Positions 45,337 to 54,973 of a stretch of DNA of 64,000 bases are shown here, piece after piece. Every line of letters starts with the position of its first letter. Position 1 is the stretch's first letter. The stretch covers positions 62,001-126,000 of the forward strand of contig NZ_CP020695.1 in NCBI RefSeq assembly GCF_003611275.1, written 5' to 3'. A program made the translations under genes and the position numbers. Under the pieces are notes generated by a model. That model made no database searches, was not told the origin of the DNA, and saw only the letters and a list, made by a program, of their open reading frames with translations. The stretch comes from Sulfitobacter sp. D7 (GTDB taxonomy: Bacteria; Pseudomonadota; Alphaproteobacteria; Rhodobacterales; Rhodobacteraceae).

Positions 45337-46395
45337 ATGACAAGTCCAACGCTGAGCGATGTCGCACGCGCTGCCGGGGTGAGCTATGCAACCGCGGACC
45401 GGGTGATCAACAACCGCGGCAATGTGGCCGACAAGTCCATCGCCAAGGTGCGCGAGGCGGTCACCTCTCTTGGCTATGTGCGCAATGTCGCGGCGGCCAA
45501 CCTGTCGCGCGGTCGGATCTACCGGCTCGCGTTTTTGATCCCCCGCGGCTCCAACGCTTTCTTCAACCGTATCCGCCAGCACATCGACCACGCCGCCGCC
45601 CATCACGTCAGCGAGCGTGTGACCGCCGAGGTGATCGAGGTCGCAGCCTTCGCGGTGGAAGGGCTGCAAGACAGTATCTCGGCCCTGCTTGAGCGTGATT
45701 TTGACGGTGTCGCCATCGTCGGGCTGCAAAGCGCTGCGCTTGAGGCACCCTTGGCCGAATTGCGCGCCAAAGGGGTGGCTGTGGTGGGCCTTGTCTCCGA
45801 CCTGCCCCGCGCCGCCCGCGCGGCCTATATCGGCATCGACAATATCGCCGCCGGGCGCACTGCCGGGCGGATGGTGGGCCTTGCCCATGGCGGGCAGGGC
45901 GGGCAGGTGCAGACCTTTGCAGGCTCGCTCGACGCGCGTGACCACGCGGAGCGCCTTACCGGATTTCGCGAAGTGCTCAACGCTGATTTTCCGCAGGTTA
46001 CGGTGCTCGATCCGATCATGACCAAGGACGATGCGCAGGTGCTTCAGGCGCAGACGCAAGAGGTCCTGACCCAGCAAGGGCTGACGGCGCTTTACAACGT
46101 TGGCGCGGGCAACAGCGGCCTGATCGCCGCCCTTCGCGGCGGGCAGGGGACACGCCCCTTTTGCGTGGTGCATGAGCTTGTCGCCCATTCCCGCCAAGCA
46201 CTGATGGAGCGGCAGATTGATCTGGTCATCGACCAGCGGCCTGACGTGGAAATCAACCGCGCGTTCACCGTGCTGCGCGCCCTGATTGACGCGAAAGACC
46301 TGCCGCCGATGCCGGAACTCGTGCCGACGATTTATGTGCGGGACAATCTGCCCGCCGACGCTTTGACCGATCAGATGAAGGCCCAAGATACATGA
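45337..46395 (+). CDS. LacI-family transcriptional regulator of the pentose operon
   Basis: This 352-residue regulator has the LacI helix-turn-helix at the N-terminus ([22 protein letters not shown], residues about 5-26) with the hinge helix near residues 45-58. A periplasmic-binding-protein-like sugar domain follows. The pattern [12 protein letters not shown] differs slightly from the common SxxTVSRVLN. ATG 45337 follows GGGGGAGGGATC. The gene overlaps xylose isomerase by four bases and lies behind two LacI-type operators, so it is very probably an autoregulated repressor released by xylose or a related sugar (inference). Confidence 0.9.
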   Translation: MTSPTLSDVARAAGVSYATADRVINNRGNVADKSIAKVREAVTSLGYVRNVAAANLSRGRIYRLAFLIPRGSNAFFNRIRQHIDHAAAHHVSERVTAEVIEVAAFAVEGLQDSISALLERDFDGVAIVGLQSAALEAPLAELRAKGVAVVGLVSDLPRAARAAYIGIDNIAAGRTAGRMVGLAHGGQGGQVQTFAGSLDARDHAERLTGFREVLNADFPQVTVLDPIMTKDDAQVLQAQTQEVLTQQGLTALYNVGAGNSGLIAALRGGQGTRPFCVVHELVAHSRQALMERQIDLVIDQRPDVEINRAFTVLRALIDAKDLPPMPELVPTIYVRDNLPADALTDQMKAQDT

Positions 46396-47687
46396 GTGAT
46401 TTCTTTAAAGATATTAAGCCCCTGTCCTATGATCCAGAAGGGTCTGACCTGGCCTTTCGCCACTACAATCCTGACGAAGTGGTCATGGGCAAACGGATGG
46501 AAGACCACCTGCGCTTTGCTGTGGCCTATTGGCATTCCTTTGCGTGGCCCGGCGGCGATCCCTTCGGCGGCCAGACATTTGACCGCCCGTGGTTTGGCGA
46601 GACGATGGACATGGCGCGGCTCAAGGCCGATGTGGCGTTTGAAATGTTCGACCTGCTGAACGCGCCCTACTTTTGCTGGCACGACGCCGATATCCGCCCC
46701 GAGGGCGATACCTTTGCCGAGAGCCTGCGCAATTTCGAAGAGATCATCGACTATCTCGGCACCAAGATGGAAAGCTCCAAGACCAAGCTGCTTTGGGGCA
46801 CCGCGAACCTCTTTGGTCACCGCCGCTTTATGTCGGGCGCGGCCACCAGCCCCGACCCCGAGGTCTTTGCCTGGTCTGCGGCGACGGTCAAAGCCTGCAT
46901 GGATGCGACCCAAAAGTTGGACGGCCAGAACTATGTGCTTTGGGGCGGGCGCGAGGGCTATGAAACCCTGCTGAACACCGACCTGAAACGCGAACGCCAG
47001 CAGGCCGGGCGGTTCTTGCAGATGGCGGTGGAGTACAAACATAAGATCGGCTTCAAAGGTGCCATTCTGGTGGAGCCGAAGCCGCAGGAGCCCACCAAAC
47101 ACCAGTATGATTTCGATGTCGCGACCGTCTATGGTTTCCTTAAGGAGTTCGGGCTGGAGGGCGAGGTTCAGATGAACATCGAACAGGGCCACGCGATCCT
47201 TGCGGGCCATTCGTTCGAACATGAATTGGCGCTGGCGTCCTCTCTGGGGATCTTCGGCTCCATCGACATGAACCGCAACGACTATCAATCGGGCTGGGAC
47301 ACGGACCAGTTCCCCAACAACGTCCCCGAGGTCGCGCTGGCCTATTACGAGGTGCTCAAAGCGGGCGGGTTCACCACCGGCGGCACCAACTTCGACGCCA
47401 AGCTGCGGCGGCAATCGCTTGACCCGATCGATCTGGTCGCGGCCCATGCAGGCGCGATGGATGTCTGCGCGCGGGGCTTCAAAGCCGCCGTCGCGATGTT
47501 GGAGGATGGCACGCTCGAGGCCATGCGCGATGAACGCTACGCGGGGTGGGAGAGCCCCGACGCCAAGGCGATGCTGGAGGGGGATCTGGCCAGCATCGCG
47601 GCACAGGTTGCCAAAGACGGCATCAATCCGCAGCCCCGCTCGGGCCGGCAGGAAATTCTGGAGAATATCGTGAACCGGTTCGTTTAA
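46392..47687 (+). CDS. xylA: Xylose isomerase
   Basis: This 431-residue enzyme interconverts D-xylose and D-xylulose in the cytoplasm. The catalytic-histidine block [15 protein letters not shown], the signature [18 protein letters not shown] with its metal-binding glutamate, and the second metal-site region [13 protein letters not shown] are all present. The length and the N-terminal [28 protein letters not shown] (read in parts) match the long class II enzymes. It overlaps the regulator gene by ATGA. Confidence 0.95.
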   Translation: MSDFFKDIKPLSYDPEGSDLAFRHYNPDEVVMGKRMEDHLRFAVAYWHSFAWPGGDPFGGQTFDRPWFGETMDMARLKADVAFEMFDLLNAPYFCWHDADIRPEGDTFAESLRNFEEIIDYLGTKMESSKTKLLWGTANLFGHRRFMSGAATSPDPEVFAWSAATVKACMDATQKLDGQNYVLWGGREGYETLLNTDLKRERQQAGRFLQMAVEYKHKIGFKGAILVEPKPQEPTKHQYDFDVATVYGFLKEFGLEGEVQMNIEQGHAILAGHSFEHELALASSLGIFGSIDMNRNDYQSGWDTDQFPNNVPEVALAYYEVLKAGGFTTGGTNFDAKLRRQSLDPIDLVAAHAGAMDVCARGFKAAVAMLEDGTLEAMRDERYAGWESPDAKAMLEGDLASIAAQVAKDGINPQPRSGRQEILENIVNRFV

Positions 47688-47709
47688 GCCGGGGAAAGGG
47701 AGGACCACC

Positions 47710-48765
47710 ATGAAAACGATCAAGGGACCAGCGCTGTTTCTGGCGCAGTTTGCAGGCGACGAAGCGCCGTTTAATTCTTGGGACAGCATCACCAAATGGG
47801 CTGCCGATTGTGGCTATAAGGGTGTGCAGGTACCCAGTTGGGACGCGCGGCTGATCGACTTGGCCAAAGCGGCGTCGAGCAAGGATTACTGCGACGAATT
47901 CAAGGGCAAGGCAGTCGAAAACGGCGTAGAGGTCACCGAACTTTCGACCCACCTTCAGGGCCAGTTGGTCGCGGTGCACCCGGCCTATGACACCGCATTT
48001 GATGGCTTCGCAGTTGAGGAAGTGCGCGGCAATCCGAAGGCGCGTCAGGAATGGGCGGTTGAGCAGGTCAAAATGGCGCTTTCGGCGTCCAAGAATATGG
48101 GGATTGGCGCACATGCGACCTTTTCGGGCGCGCTGGCGTGGCCTTACGTCTATCCTTGGCCGCAGCGCCCTGCGGGGCTGATTGAGACCGCCTTTGATGA
48201 GTTGGCCGCGCGTTGGCTGCCGATCCTGAACCACGCCGAAGACTGCGGCGTCGATGTCTGCTATGAGATCCATCCCGGCGAAGACCTGCATGACGGCATC
48301 ACTTATGAGATGTTCTTGGAGCGCACGGGCAATCACGCGCGGGCCAATATGCTCTACGATCCCAGCCACTATGTGCTGCAATGCCTTGATTATATTGATA
48401 ACATCGACATCTACAAGGACCGGATCAAGATGTTCCATGTCAAGGATGCGGAGTTCAATCCCACCGGGCGGCAAGGGGTCTATTCGGGCTACCAAAGCTG
48501 GACGGACCGCGCCGGGCGGTTCCGGTCTTTGGGCGATGGTCAGGTTGATTTCGGCGCGGTCTTTTCCAAAATGGCCGCCAATGATTTCGATGGTTGGGCC
48601 GTGGTTGAATGGGAATGCTGCCTGAAACACCCCGAAGACGGCGCGCGCGAAGGGGCGCAGTTCGTCAAGGATCACATCATCCGCGTGACGGACAAGGCCT
48701 TTGACGATTTCGCCGATGGCGGCACTGATGAGGCGGCAAACCGCAAGATGCTGGGGATCGACTGA
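47710..48765 (+). CDS. Sugar phosphate isomerase/epimerase-like TIM-barrel protein
   Basis: This 351-residue xylose-isomerase-like TIM-barrel protein of the AP-endonuclease 2 superfamily has likely metal ligands spread over CYEIHPGEDL, LYDPSHYVLQ, MFHVKDAEF and VVEWECC. Proteins of this family isomerise or epimerise keto sugars or inositol derivatives. It is followed by a Gfo/Idh/MocA dehydrogenase with a one-base overlap, a pairing common in oxidation/epimerisation routes for rare sugars. GGGAGGACCACC precedes ATG 47710. The substrate is not identifiable. Confidence 0.82.
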   Translation: MKTIKGPALFLAQFAGDEAPFNSWDSITKWAADCGYKGVQVPSWDARLIDLAKAASSKDYCDEFKGKAVENGVEVTELSTHLQGQLVAVHPAYDTAFDGFAVEEVRGNPKARQEWAVEQVKMALSASKNMGIGAHATFSGALAWPYVYPWPQRPAGLIETAFDELAARWLPILNHAEDCGVDVCYEIHPGEDLHDGITYEMFLERTGNHARANMLYDPSHYVLQCLDYIDNIDIYKDRIKMFHVKDAEFNPTGRQGVYSGYQSWTDRAGRFRSLGDGQVDFGAVFSKMAANDFDGWAVVEWECCLKHPEDGAREGAQFVKDHIIRVTDKAFDDFADGGTDEAANRKMLGID

Positions 48766-49901
48766 TGGCACGTATTCGACTTGGCATGGTGGGCGGCGGC
48801 AATGACGCCTTTATCGGCGGGGTGCACCGCATCGCTTCGCGCATTGACGACCGGTTCGATCTGGTCGCGGGCGCGCTGTCTTCGACCCCTGAAAAATCCG
48901 CTGCCAGTGCAGAGGCTCTGGGCATTCCGCGGTCCTACGGCAGTTTCGAAGAGATGGCGGAGGCCGAAGCCGCCCGCGAAGACGGGATCGAGGCGGTCTC
49001 GATTGTCACGCCCAACCACGTTCATGCCGCTGCCGCGAAGGCTTTCTTAGCCAAGGGCATCCATGTGATCTGCGATAAGCCCCTGACCTCCACGCTTGAG
49101 GATGCGGAGGCGTTGGCGGCCAGCGTTGCGGAGGCCGAGGCGCTTTTCATCCTCACCCACAATTACACCGGCTATCCGATGATCCGCCAAGCGCGGGCGA
49201 TGGTGGCGTCGGGTGATCTTGGCGAGATCCGCATCGTTCAGGCGGAATACCCGCAGGACTGGCTGACAGCGCCGATGGAGAACGAAGGCGTCAAACAAGC
49301 CGAATGGCGGACCGATCCCGCACGCTCCGGCGCGGGCGGCTCGGTGGGCGACATTGGCACTCATGCCCATAACCTTGCGTGCTTTGTCAGCGGTCTGCAG
49401 GTCGAAAGCCTTGCCGCAGATCTGCAAAGCTGGGGCAAGGGGCGCAAACTGGATGACAACGCGCATATGATGCTGCGTTTTGCTGGCGGCGCGCGCGGCA
49501 TGCTGTGGTCAAGCCAAGTGGCCCCGGGCAATGAGAACGCGCTGAAGCTGCGTGTCTATGGCGACAAGGGCGGTCTGGAGTGGTCGCAGGAGGATCCCAA
49601 CTACCTGTGGTTTACGCCGCTCGGCGAACCCAAACGTCTGATCACCCGCAACGGGGCCGGGGCATCGGAAGCTTCGCAGTCGGTGAGCCGTATTCCCGGT
49701 GGCCACCCCGAAGGATACCTCGAAGGGTTCGCCACAATCTATAACGAAGCCGCCGATGCGATCCGCGCGGTGCAGGGCGGGGCGAGCCGCGAAAGCGCCA
49801 TGGGCGTGCTGCCGGGCATCGCGGCGGGGATGGACGGAATGCGGTTCATCAATGCCTGCGTGACGTCTTCGGCCAACGACGCGGCGTGGACCAAGCTATG
49901 A
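48765..49901 (+). CDS. Gfo/Idh/MocA-family NAD(P)-dependent sugar dehydrogenase
   Basis: This 378-residue protein has an N-terminal Rossmann domain beginning IRLGMVGGGNDAFIGGVHRIA. The family motif EAVSIVTPNHVHAAAAKAFLAKGIHVICDKPL contains the conserved DKP lysine, and the C-terminal domain has GGSVGDIGTHAHNLACF with the catalytic-site D-x-x-x-H pattern. Family members oxidise hydroxyl groups of sugars or cyclitols. It sits between the TIM-barrel isomerase and the sugar importer ATPase, overlapping both, so it belongs to the pentose operon. Confidence 0.88.
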   Translation: MARIRLGMVGGGNDAFIGGVHRIASRIDDRFDLVAGALSSTPEKSAASAEALGIPRSYGSFEEMAEAEAAREDGIEAVSIVTPNHVHAAAAKAFLAKGIHVICDKPLTSTLEDAEALAASVAEAEALFILTHNYTGYPMIRQARAMVASGDLGEIRIVQAEYPQDWLTAPMENEGVKQAEWRTDPARSGAGGSVGDIGTHAHNLACFVSGLQVESLAADLQSWGKGRKLDDNAHMMLRFAGGARGMLWSSQVAPGNENALKLRVYGDKGGLEWSQEDPNYLWFTPLGEPKRLITRNGAGASEASQSVSRIPGGHPEGYLEGFATIYNEAADAIRAVQGGASRESAMGVLPGIAAGMDGMRFINACVTSSANDAAWTKL

Positions 49902-51415
49902 CACCCAACCCCGTTCTTGCCCTGCGCAACGTGAGCAAAAGCTTCGGCTCGATCGAGGTGTTGCATGGTGTGACCCTCGCGCTGGAGCCGGGGACCGTTC
50001 ACGCGCTGATTGGCGAGAATGGGGCGGGCAAATCCACCACGATGAAGATCATGGCGGGCTATCAACTGCCCACGCAAGGGGATGTACAATTGGACGGCGC
50101 GCCCGCCCGGTTCGACAGCCTGCACGATGGCGAGGTGGCCGGGATCGTGATGATCCACCAAGAGTTCAATTTGGCCGAACAGTTGACGGTTGAGCAGAAT
50201 ATCTTTCTGGGCCGAGAGCTAAAGCGTGGCCCATTGCTTGATAAAGCCGAGATGCGGCGCCGCACGCGAGAGTATCTAGACCGCGTGGCTTGCGACGTTT
50301 CCCCTGATGCGCGCGTATCCACTCTGTCGAACTCCGACAAACAGATGGTCGAGATCGCCAAAGCCCTGTCGCGCGATGCGCGGGTGTTGATCATGGACGA
50401 GCCGACGGCGGTGTTGACCAAACGTGAGACGGATATGTTGTTCAAACAGGTCGCGGCGCTGCGGGCAGCGGGTACGGCGGTTCTGTTTACGTCACATAAG
50501 CTTGATGAGGTCGCCGAGATCTCGGACCATGTCACCATCATGCGCGATGGCGAAGTGGTGCAATCCAGCCCCACGGCAGAGATTACCGAAGATGAGATGG
50601 CGACCGCCATGGTGGGCCGCGATGTGTCTGATCTTTACCCGCCAAAACCCGGCGTCCCCGCAGACGCGCCGGTGGTGCTTTCGGTCGAAAACCTCAGCGT
50701 GCCCGGCTACGCCAGCAACGTGTCCTTTTCGCTCCGGCAAGGCGAGATACTGGGGATTGGTGGGCTGATCGGTTCGGGCCGGACGGAACTGATGGAGGGG
50801 CTGGCGGGACTACGGGCGGCGCGCGTCGATCGGGTGACACTCTTTGGCGAGCAGGTTCATTTCAAACAACCCAACGACGCGCAGCGGGCCGGACTTTGCT
50901 ACCTCACCGAGGACCGCAAGCTGCGGGGGCTGCTGCTGGAACGCGGTATGCGTGAAAACCTGACGCTGCAGAACCTGCATAAATTCGGCGGGTTTATGAT
51001 CGTCCGGGGTGCCGAGGAAACGGCGCTGACCCATGCGATCAAAGAATTCGACATTCGCGCAGGCAGCCGCGATGTGCGGGTCGGCAATATGTCAGGCGGC
51101 AACCAGCAAAAGCTTTTGCTGGCCAAAATCATGCTCTCTGAACCGCGCATCCTGATCGTAGATGAGCCGACCCGCGGCATCGACATTGGCACCAAACAAC
51201 AAATCTATGCCTTCCTGCGCAAACTGGCCGATCAGGGTCATGCGATCATCGTGATCACCTCTGAAATGCCCGAACTCATCGGACTTGCCGACCGTGTGAT
51301 GGTCATGCGGTCGGGCGAGGTCAGCGGCACGCTGAACGCGGATGAAATCACGGAAGACGCGATTGTGCGCCTCTCGATGGGGCTGCGCGCCGAACAAATG
51401 CCGATGACGGCCTAA
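49898..51415 (+). CDS. Sugar ABC transporter ATP-binding protein (RbsA/XylG type)
   Basis: This 505-residue double ABC ATPase has a first domain with Walker A GENGAGKS at residues 39-46, a LSNSDKQMVEIAKAL signature variant and LIMDEPTAVL. The second domain has a degenerate GLIGSGRTE loop, signature MSGGNQQKLLLAKIM and LIVDEPTRGIDIG. The arrangement is that of ribose/xylose/galactose importers. I chose ATG 49898 for its ATGA overlap with the dehydrogenase gene. Confidence 0.93.
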   Translation: MTPNPVLALRNVSKSFGSIEVLHGVTLALEPGTVHALIGENGAGKSTTMKIMAGYQLPTQGDVQLDGAPARFDSLHDGEVAGIVMIHQEFNLAEQLTVEQNIFLGRELKRGPLLDKAEMRRRTREYLDRVACDVSPDARVSTLSNSDKQMVEIAKALSRDARVLIMDEPTAVLTKRETDMLFKQVAALRAAGTAVLFTSHKLDEVAEISDHVTIMRDGEVVQSSPTAEITEDEMATAMVGRDVSDLYPPKPGVPADAPVVLSVENLSVPGYASNVSFSLRQGEILGIGGLIGSGRTELMEGLAGLRAARVDRVTLFGEQVHFKQPNDAQRAGLCYLTEDRKLRGLLLERGMRENLTLQNLHKFGGFMIVRGAEETALTHAIKEFDIRAGSRDVRVGNMSGGNQQKLLLAKIMLSEPRILIVDEPTRGIDIGTKQQIYAFLRKLADQGHAIIVITSEMPELIGLADRVMVMRSGEVSGTLNADEITEDAIVRLSMGLRAEQMPMTA

Positions 51416-51426
51416 GGAAACCGAAG

Positions 51427-52425
51427 ATGACAGATGTAACCACACCTCACACCAAAAGCCTTCGGATGCCGTCGATGTCCGTCCTCGGGCCGATCATCGC
51501 CTTGGTCGTCTTGCTGTTGATTGGCGCGCTAATGAACTCTAACTTCCTGAGCGCGGCGAACATCACCAACGTCTTGGCACGGTCGGCCTTTATCGGGATC
51601 ATCGCGGTGGGCATGACCTTTGTCATCACCGCTGGCGGCCTCGACCTTTCGGTTGGCTCAATGGCGGCCTTTATCGCGGGGCTAATGATTTTGGTGATGA
51701 ATGCGGCGTTGCCCAGTCTAGGCATCGGCGTGCCTATTATTCTGCTGGGGATGCTCACCGCCATCGTCGCGGGGCTGCTGGCGGGGCTGTTGAATGGCTT
51801 TTTGATCACCACTCTCGGGATCGAGGCCTTTATCGTCACCCTGGGGTCGATGGGGATTTACCGGTCGCTGGTGACATGGCTTGCCGATGGGGGCACGCTG
51901 TCGCTCGACTTTGGTTTGCGGACCTTCTACCGGCCCGTCTACTTCGACGGCATTCTCGGGATCAGTTGGCCGATCATCGTCTTTGCGCTGGTTGTGATCA
52001 TCGGTGAGATCATCATGTCGCGGTCTGTCTACGGGCGCCATTGTGCGGCCACCGGATCGAACGAGAATGTCGCGCATTATTCAAATGTGAACGTGAAACG
52101 CACGCGGCTAATCTCTTACGCGGCCTTGGGCATTTTGGTCGGCGTTGCGACGATCATGTATGTGCCACGGCTTGGGTCTGCTTCGGCCTCTACCGGGGTG
52201 CTGTGGGAGCTTGAGGCCATCGCCGCGGTGATCATCGGCGGCACGGTTTTGAAGGGTGGCTTTGGCCGGGTCTGGGGCACCGTCATCGGCGTGCTGATCC
52301 TAAGCCTCATCGGCAATATCCTGAACCTTACTGATTTCGTGTCGCCATATCTCAATGGGGCGATCCAAGGGATTATCATTATTCTCGCTGTGATCCTACA
52401 GCGCGAAAGGAAGACGGCGCTTTAA
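51427..52425 (+). CDS. Sugar ABC transporter permease (RbsC/XylH type)
   Basis: This 332-residue membrane protein of the BPD_transp_2 family has about nine helices and the motif GMTFVITAGGLDLSVGSMAAF. GLLNGFLITTLGIEAFIVTLGSMGIYRSL (read in parts) and the C-terminal AIAAVIIGGTVLKGGFGRVWGTVIG segment complete the pattern. It starts 11 bases after the ATPase gene, with AAGGAAACC upstream. Confidence 0.92.
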   Translation: MTDVTTPHTKSLRMPSMSVLGPIIALVVLLLIGALMNSNFLSAANITNVLARSAFIGIIAVGMTFVITAGGLDLSVGSMAAFIAGLMILVMNAALPSLGIGVPIILLGMLTAIVAGLLAGLLNGFLITTLGIEAFIVTLGSMGIYRSLVTWLADGGTLSLDFGLRTFYRPVYFDGILGISWPIIVFALVVIIGEIIMSRSVYGRHCAATGSNENVAHYSNVNVKRTRLISYAALGILVGVATIMYVPRLGSASASTGVLWELEAIAAVIIGGTVLKGGFGRVWGTVIGVLILSLIGNILNLTDFVSPYLNGAIQGIIIILAVILQRERKTAL

Positions 52426-52458
52426 GCCGTAGTTTAACGCTTCATGGGAGGAGCAAAA

Positions 52459-53406
52459 ATGACATTTACCAAAACATTCATTGCCACAGCGCTGGCCACG
52501 GCTGTCGGTACGGGCGCCTTTGCCCAAGAGACCAAGGTTATCGGCGTCTCGATCCCGGCGGCGACCCACGGCTGGGCGGGGGGTATGAACTTCCACGCCA
52601 AGGAAACCGTCGAGCGGCTGGAAGAGGTCTATCCCGATCTCGACTTCGTGCTCGCCACCGCGTCGGACCCCGGCAAACAGGTGAACGACATCGAAGACAT
52701 GGTTGCCACACGCAACATTGACGCGCTGGTGGTGCTGCCGTTCGAATCCGATCCGCTGACCCCGCCGGTGCAAGCCGTGGCAGACAGCGGCGCATGGGTG
52801 ACGGTTGTCGACCGTGGCCTGTCGGTCGAGGGTATTCAAGACCTCTATGTCGCGGGCGACAACAGCGGCTTTGGCAAGGTCTCGGGTGAGTTCATGGCCC
52901 AGCAGATGCCCGACGGCGGCGACATCGTCGTGCTGCGCGGCATCCCCACCACCATCGATAACGAGCGTGTCGAGGGCTTCAACACAGCCATCGAAGGCGC
53001 CGGGATCAACGTGCTCGATATGGAGCACGGCAACTGGAACCGCGACGACAGCTTTACCGTGATGCAGGATTTCCTGTCGAAATACCCCAACATCGACGCG
53101 GTCTGGGCCTCGGATGATGACATGGCGATTGGCGTTCTGGCCGCGATTGAGGCCGCAGGGCGCGATGACGTGAAATTTGTGCTCGGCGGTGCTGGCATGA
53201 AAGAGATGATCAAACGCACTGCCGATGGCGACGCGATGATCCCGGCCAATGTGACCTATCCGCCGTCGATGATCGCCACCGCGATTGAACTGACCGCCGT
53301 GGGCCTCACCTCCAACGCGCCGGTCTCGGGCACATTCGTGATCGGCTCGGTGCTGGTGACGCAAGAGAACGCGATGGATTTCTACTATCCTGACAGCCCG
53401 TTCTAA
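52459..53406 (+). CDS. Sugar ABC transporter substrate-binding protein (RbsB-like)
   Basis: This 315-residue periplasmic binding protein of the type I fold has a signal peptide ending in GTGAFAQE (about residue 23). The RbsB-like blocks include VIGVSIPAATHGWAGGMNFHAKE, IDALVVLPFESDPLTPPVQAVADSGAWVTVVDRG (in parts) and VWASDDDMAIGVLAAIEAAG. It is the only part of the importer placed after the permease. GGGAGGAG precedes ATG 52459. A hairpin separates it from the kinase gene. Confidence 0.92.
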   Translation: MTFTKTFIATALATAVGTGAFAQETKVIGVSIPAATHGWAGGMNFHAKETVERLEEVYPDLDFVLATASDPGKQVNDIEDMVATRNIDALVVLPFESDPLTPPVQAVADSGAWVTVVDRGLSVEGIQDLYVAGDNSGFGKVSGEFMAQQMPDGGDIVVLRGIPTTIDNERVEGFNTAIEGAGINVLDMEHGNWNRDDSFTVMQDFLSKYPNIDAVWASDDDMAIGVLAAIEAAGRDDVKFVLGGAGMKEMIKRTADGDAMIPANVTYPPSMIATAIELTAVGLTSNAPVSGTFVIGSVLVTQENAMDFYYPDSPF

Positions 53407-53414
53407 TGAACATC

Positions 53415-53442
53415 GCCACCGGCAGATTGCCGGTGGCATTTT
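53415..53442 (+). terminator. Hairpin after the sugar-binding-protein gene
   Basis: GCCACCGGCA (53415-53424) and TGCCGGTGGC (53428-53437) form a perfect 10-bp stem with a GAT triloop followed by ATTTT, eight bases past the stop. It may terminate part of the transcripts before xylulokinase. Confidence 0.65.
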
Positions 53443-53468
53443 CCCACCTGTGAAGTAATGAGTACCGC

Positions 53469-54914
53469 ATGACCTATCTCGGCTTGGACCTAGGCACCTC
53501 GGGCGTCAAAGCGCTTTTGATCGACGAAGGCCAAAGGGCCTTGGCCGAGGGTCATGCCCCGTTGGAGGTTCAGCGCCCGCACCCGATGTGGAGCGAGCAG
53601 GACCCCCATTCATGGATCACCGCCTGCGAGGCCGCGATTGCGCAGGTCCGCAGGGCGGCCCCTGTGCACTTCGCAGCGCTGCGCGGCATTGCCGTGTCGG
53701 GCCAGATGCACGGGGCCACGCTGCTTGACGTGAACGACCGGCCTCTGCGCCCGGCAATCCTGTGGAACGATGGCCGCGCCCACGCCGAATGCGCGGAGTT
53801 GGAAGCGCGCGCCGATTTTCGCGGGCTAGGCGGCAATATCGTCATGGCAGGTTTCACCGCGCCCAAGTTGCGGTGGGTGCAAAAGCATGAGCCTGAGGTT
53901 TTCGAACAGGTCCGCAAAGTTCTGTTGCCCAAGGACTATGTCGGCCTTTGGCTGACGGGTGAACACGTCTCGGAAATGTCCGACGCGGCGGGTACGCTTT
54001 GGCTGGATGTGGCAAAACGCGATTGGTCGGATGAACTGCTCGCCGCGACGGACCTTTCGCGCGATCACATGCCTCGCTTGGTCGAGGGCAGTGCGCGCGC
54101 GGGTGGGCTGCGGGCCGCGCTTGCCGCCGATTGGGGCGTCAGCAACGTTGCCGTTGCGGGGGGCGCGGGCGACAACGCGGCCACCGCCGTCGGGCTGGGG
54201 CTGGTGCAACCGGGGCAGGGGTTTTTGTCACTCGGCACGTCGGGCGTGCTTTTCACCGTGACCGACCGTTTCGCCAGCAACACCGAGAACGCGGTGCATA
54301 GTTTCTGCCACGCCGTGCCCGAGACATGGCATCAGATGGGCGTGATCTTATCTGCCACGGATGCTTTGGCATGGCTGGGGCAGATCACGGGACAAAGTCC
54401 CGCAGCCTTGGCGGGCATGGTTAGGGATGCGACCGAACCCTCTCCCATCACTTTCCTGCCCTATCTTTCTGGCGAACGCACGCCGCATAACGCGCCCGAC
54501 GCCACTGGTGCCTTCCACGGGCTGCGCCGGGGGCATGGGCTGCCCGACATGGTGCAGGCCGTGATGGAGGGGGTCGGATTTGCCTTTGCCGACTGCTGTC
54601 GCGCACTGGAGCAATGTGGCTCCCTGCCAGAGCGTGTTTGCGTGGCGGGCGGGGGCAGCCAGTCAGAGACATGGTTGCAGATGATCGCCGACATCACCGG
54701 GCTGACCCTCGACGTGCCGGAAAGCGGTGCGCAGGGGGCGGCGCTTGGCGCGGCACGACTGGCCATGCTGGGTGGCAGTGACGCGGCGCAGGCCGAGGTG
54801 ATACACCCACCAAAGATCCGCAAAAGCATCGCCCCGAACCCCGCGCTTGAAGGGGCCTATGCGCAAAGCTACGCGGCCTACCGACAGGCGTGGACGGGGC
54901 GCCAGACGCGCTAA
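53469..54914 (+). CDS. xylB: Xylulokinase
   Basis: This 481-residue FGGY-family kinase phosphorylates D-xylulose to xylulose 5-phosphate. It opens with the phosphate-binding YLGLDLGTSGVKALLIDEG. It has the XylB-type substrate contact region GIAVSGQMHGATLLD with the MH pair and the C-terminal ATP-binding VCVAGGGSQSETWLQMIAD. The catalytic aspartate would be in GGAGDNAATAVG. It completes the isomerase-kinase route into the pentose phosphate pathway. It is 62 bases from the binding-protein gene, behind the hairpin. Confidence 0.93.
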   Translation: MTYLGLDLGTSGVKALLIDEGQRALAEGHAPLEVQRPHPMWSEQDPHSWITACEAAIAQVRRAAPVHFAALRGIAVSGQMHGATLLDVNDRPLRPAILWNDGRAHAECAELEARADFRGLGGNIVMAGFTAPKLRWVQKHEPEVFEQVRKVLLPKDYVGLWLTGEHVSEMSDAAGTLWLDVAKRDWSDELLAATDLSRDHMPRLVEGSARAGGLRAALAADWGVSNVAVAGGAGDNAATAVGLGLVQPGQGFLSLGTSGVLFTVTDRFASNTENAVHSFCHAVPETWHQMGVILSATDALAWLGQITGQSPAALAGMVRDATEPSPITFLPYLSGERTPHNAPDATGAFHGLRRGHGLPDMVQAVMEGVGFAFADCCRALEQCGSLPERVCVAGGGSQSETWLQMIADITGLTLDVPESGAQGAALGAARLAMLGGSDAAQAEVIHPPKIRKSIAPNPALEGAYAQSYAAYRQAWTGRQTR

Positions 54915-54943
54915 CCACCAGATCATAATGATAGACAGAGCAA

Positions 54944-54965
54944 GGGGCGACCAATGGGCCGCCCC
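54944..54965. terminator. Hairpin between convergent xylB and molybdenum hydroxylase genes
   Basis: GGGGCG (54944-54949) and CGCCCC (54960-54965) form a 6-bp stem with a 10-base loop in the 59-base convergent gap. No T-run is present, so the call is weak, though the placement fits. Confidence 0.4.
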
Positions 54966-54973
54966 GTCATCGA

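Noticed and set aside
46371..47795. Minus-strand open frame of 474 codons opposite xylose isomerase
   Set aside because: The xylose isomerase signatures on the plus strand are decisive. The opposite frame is a shadow.
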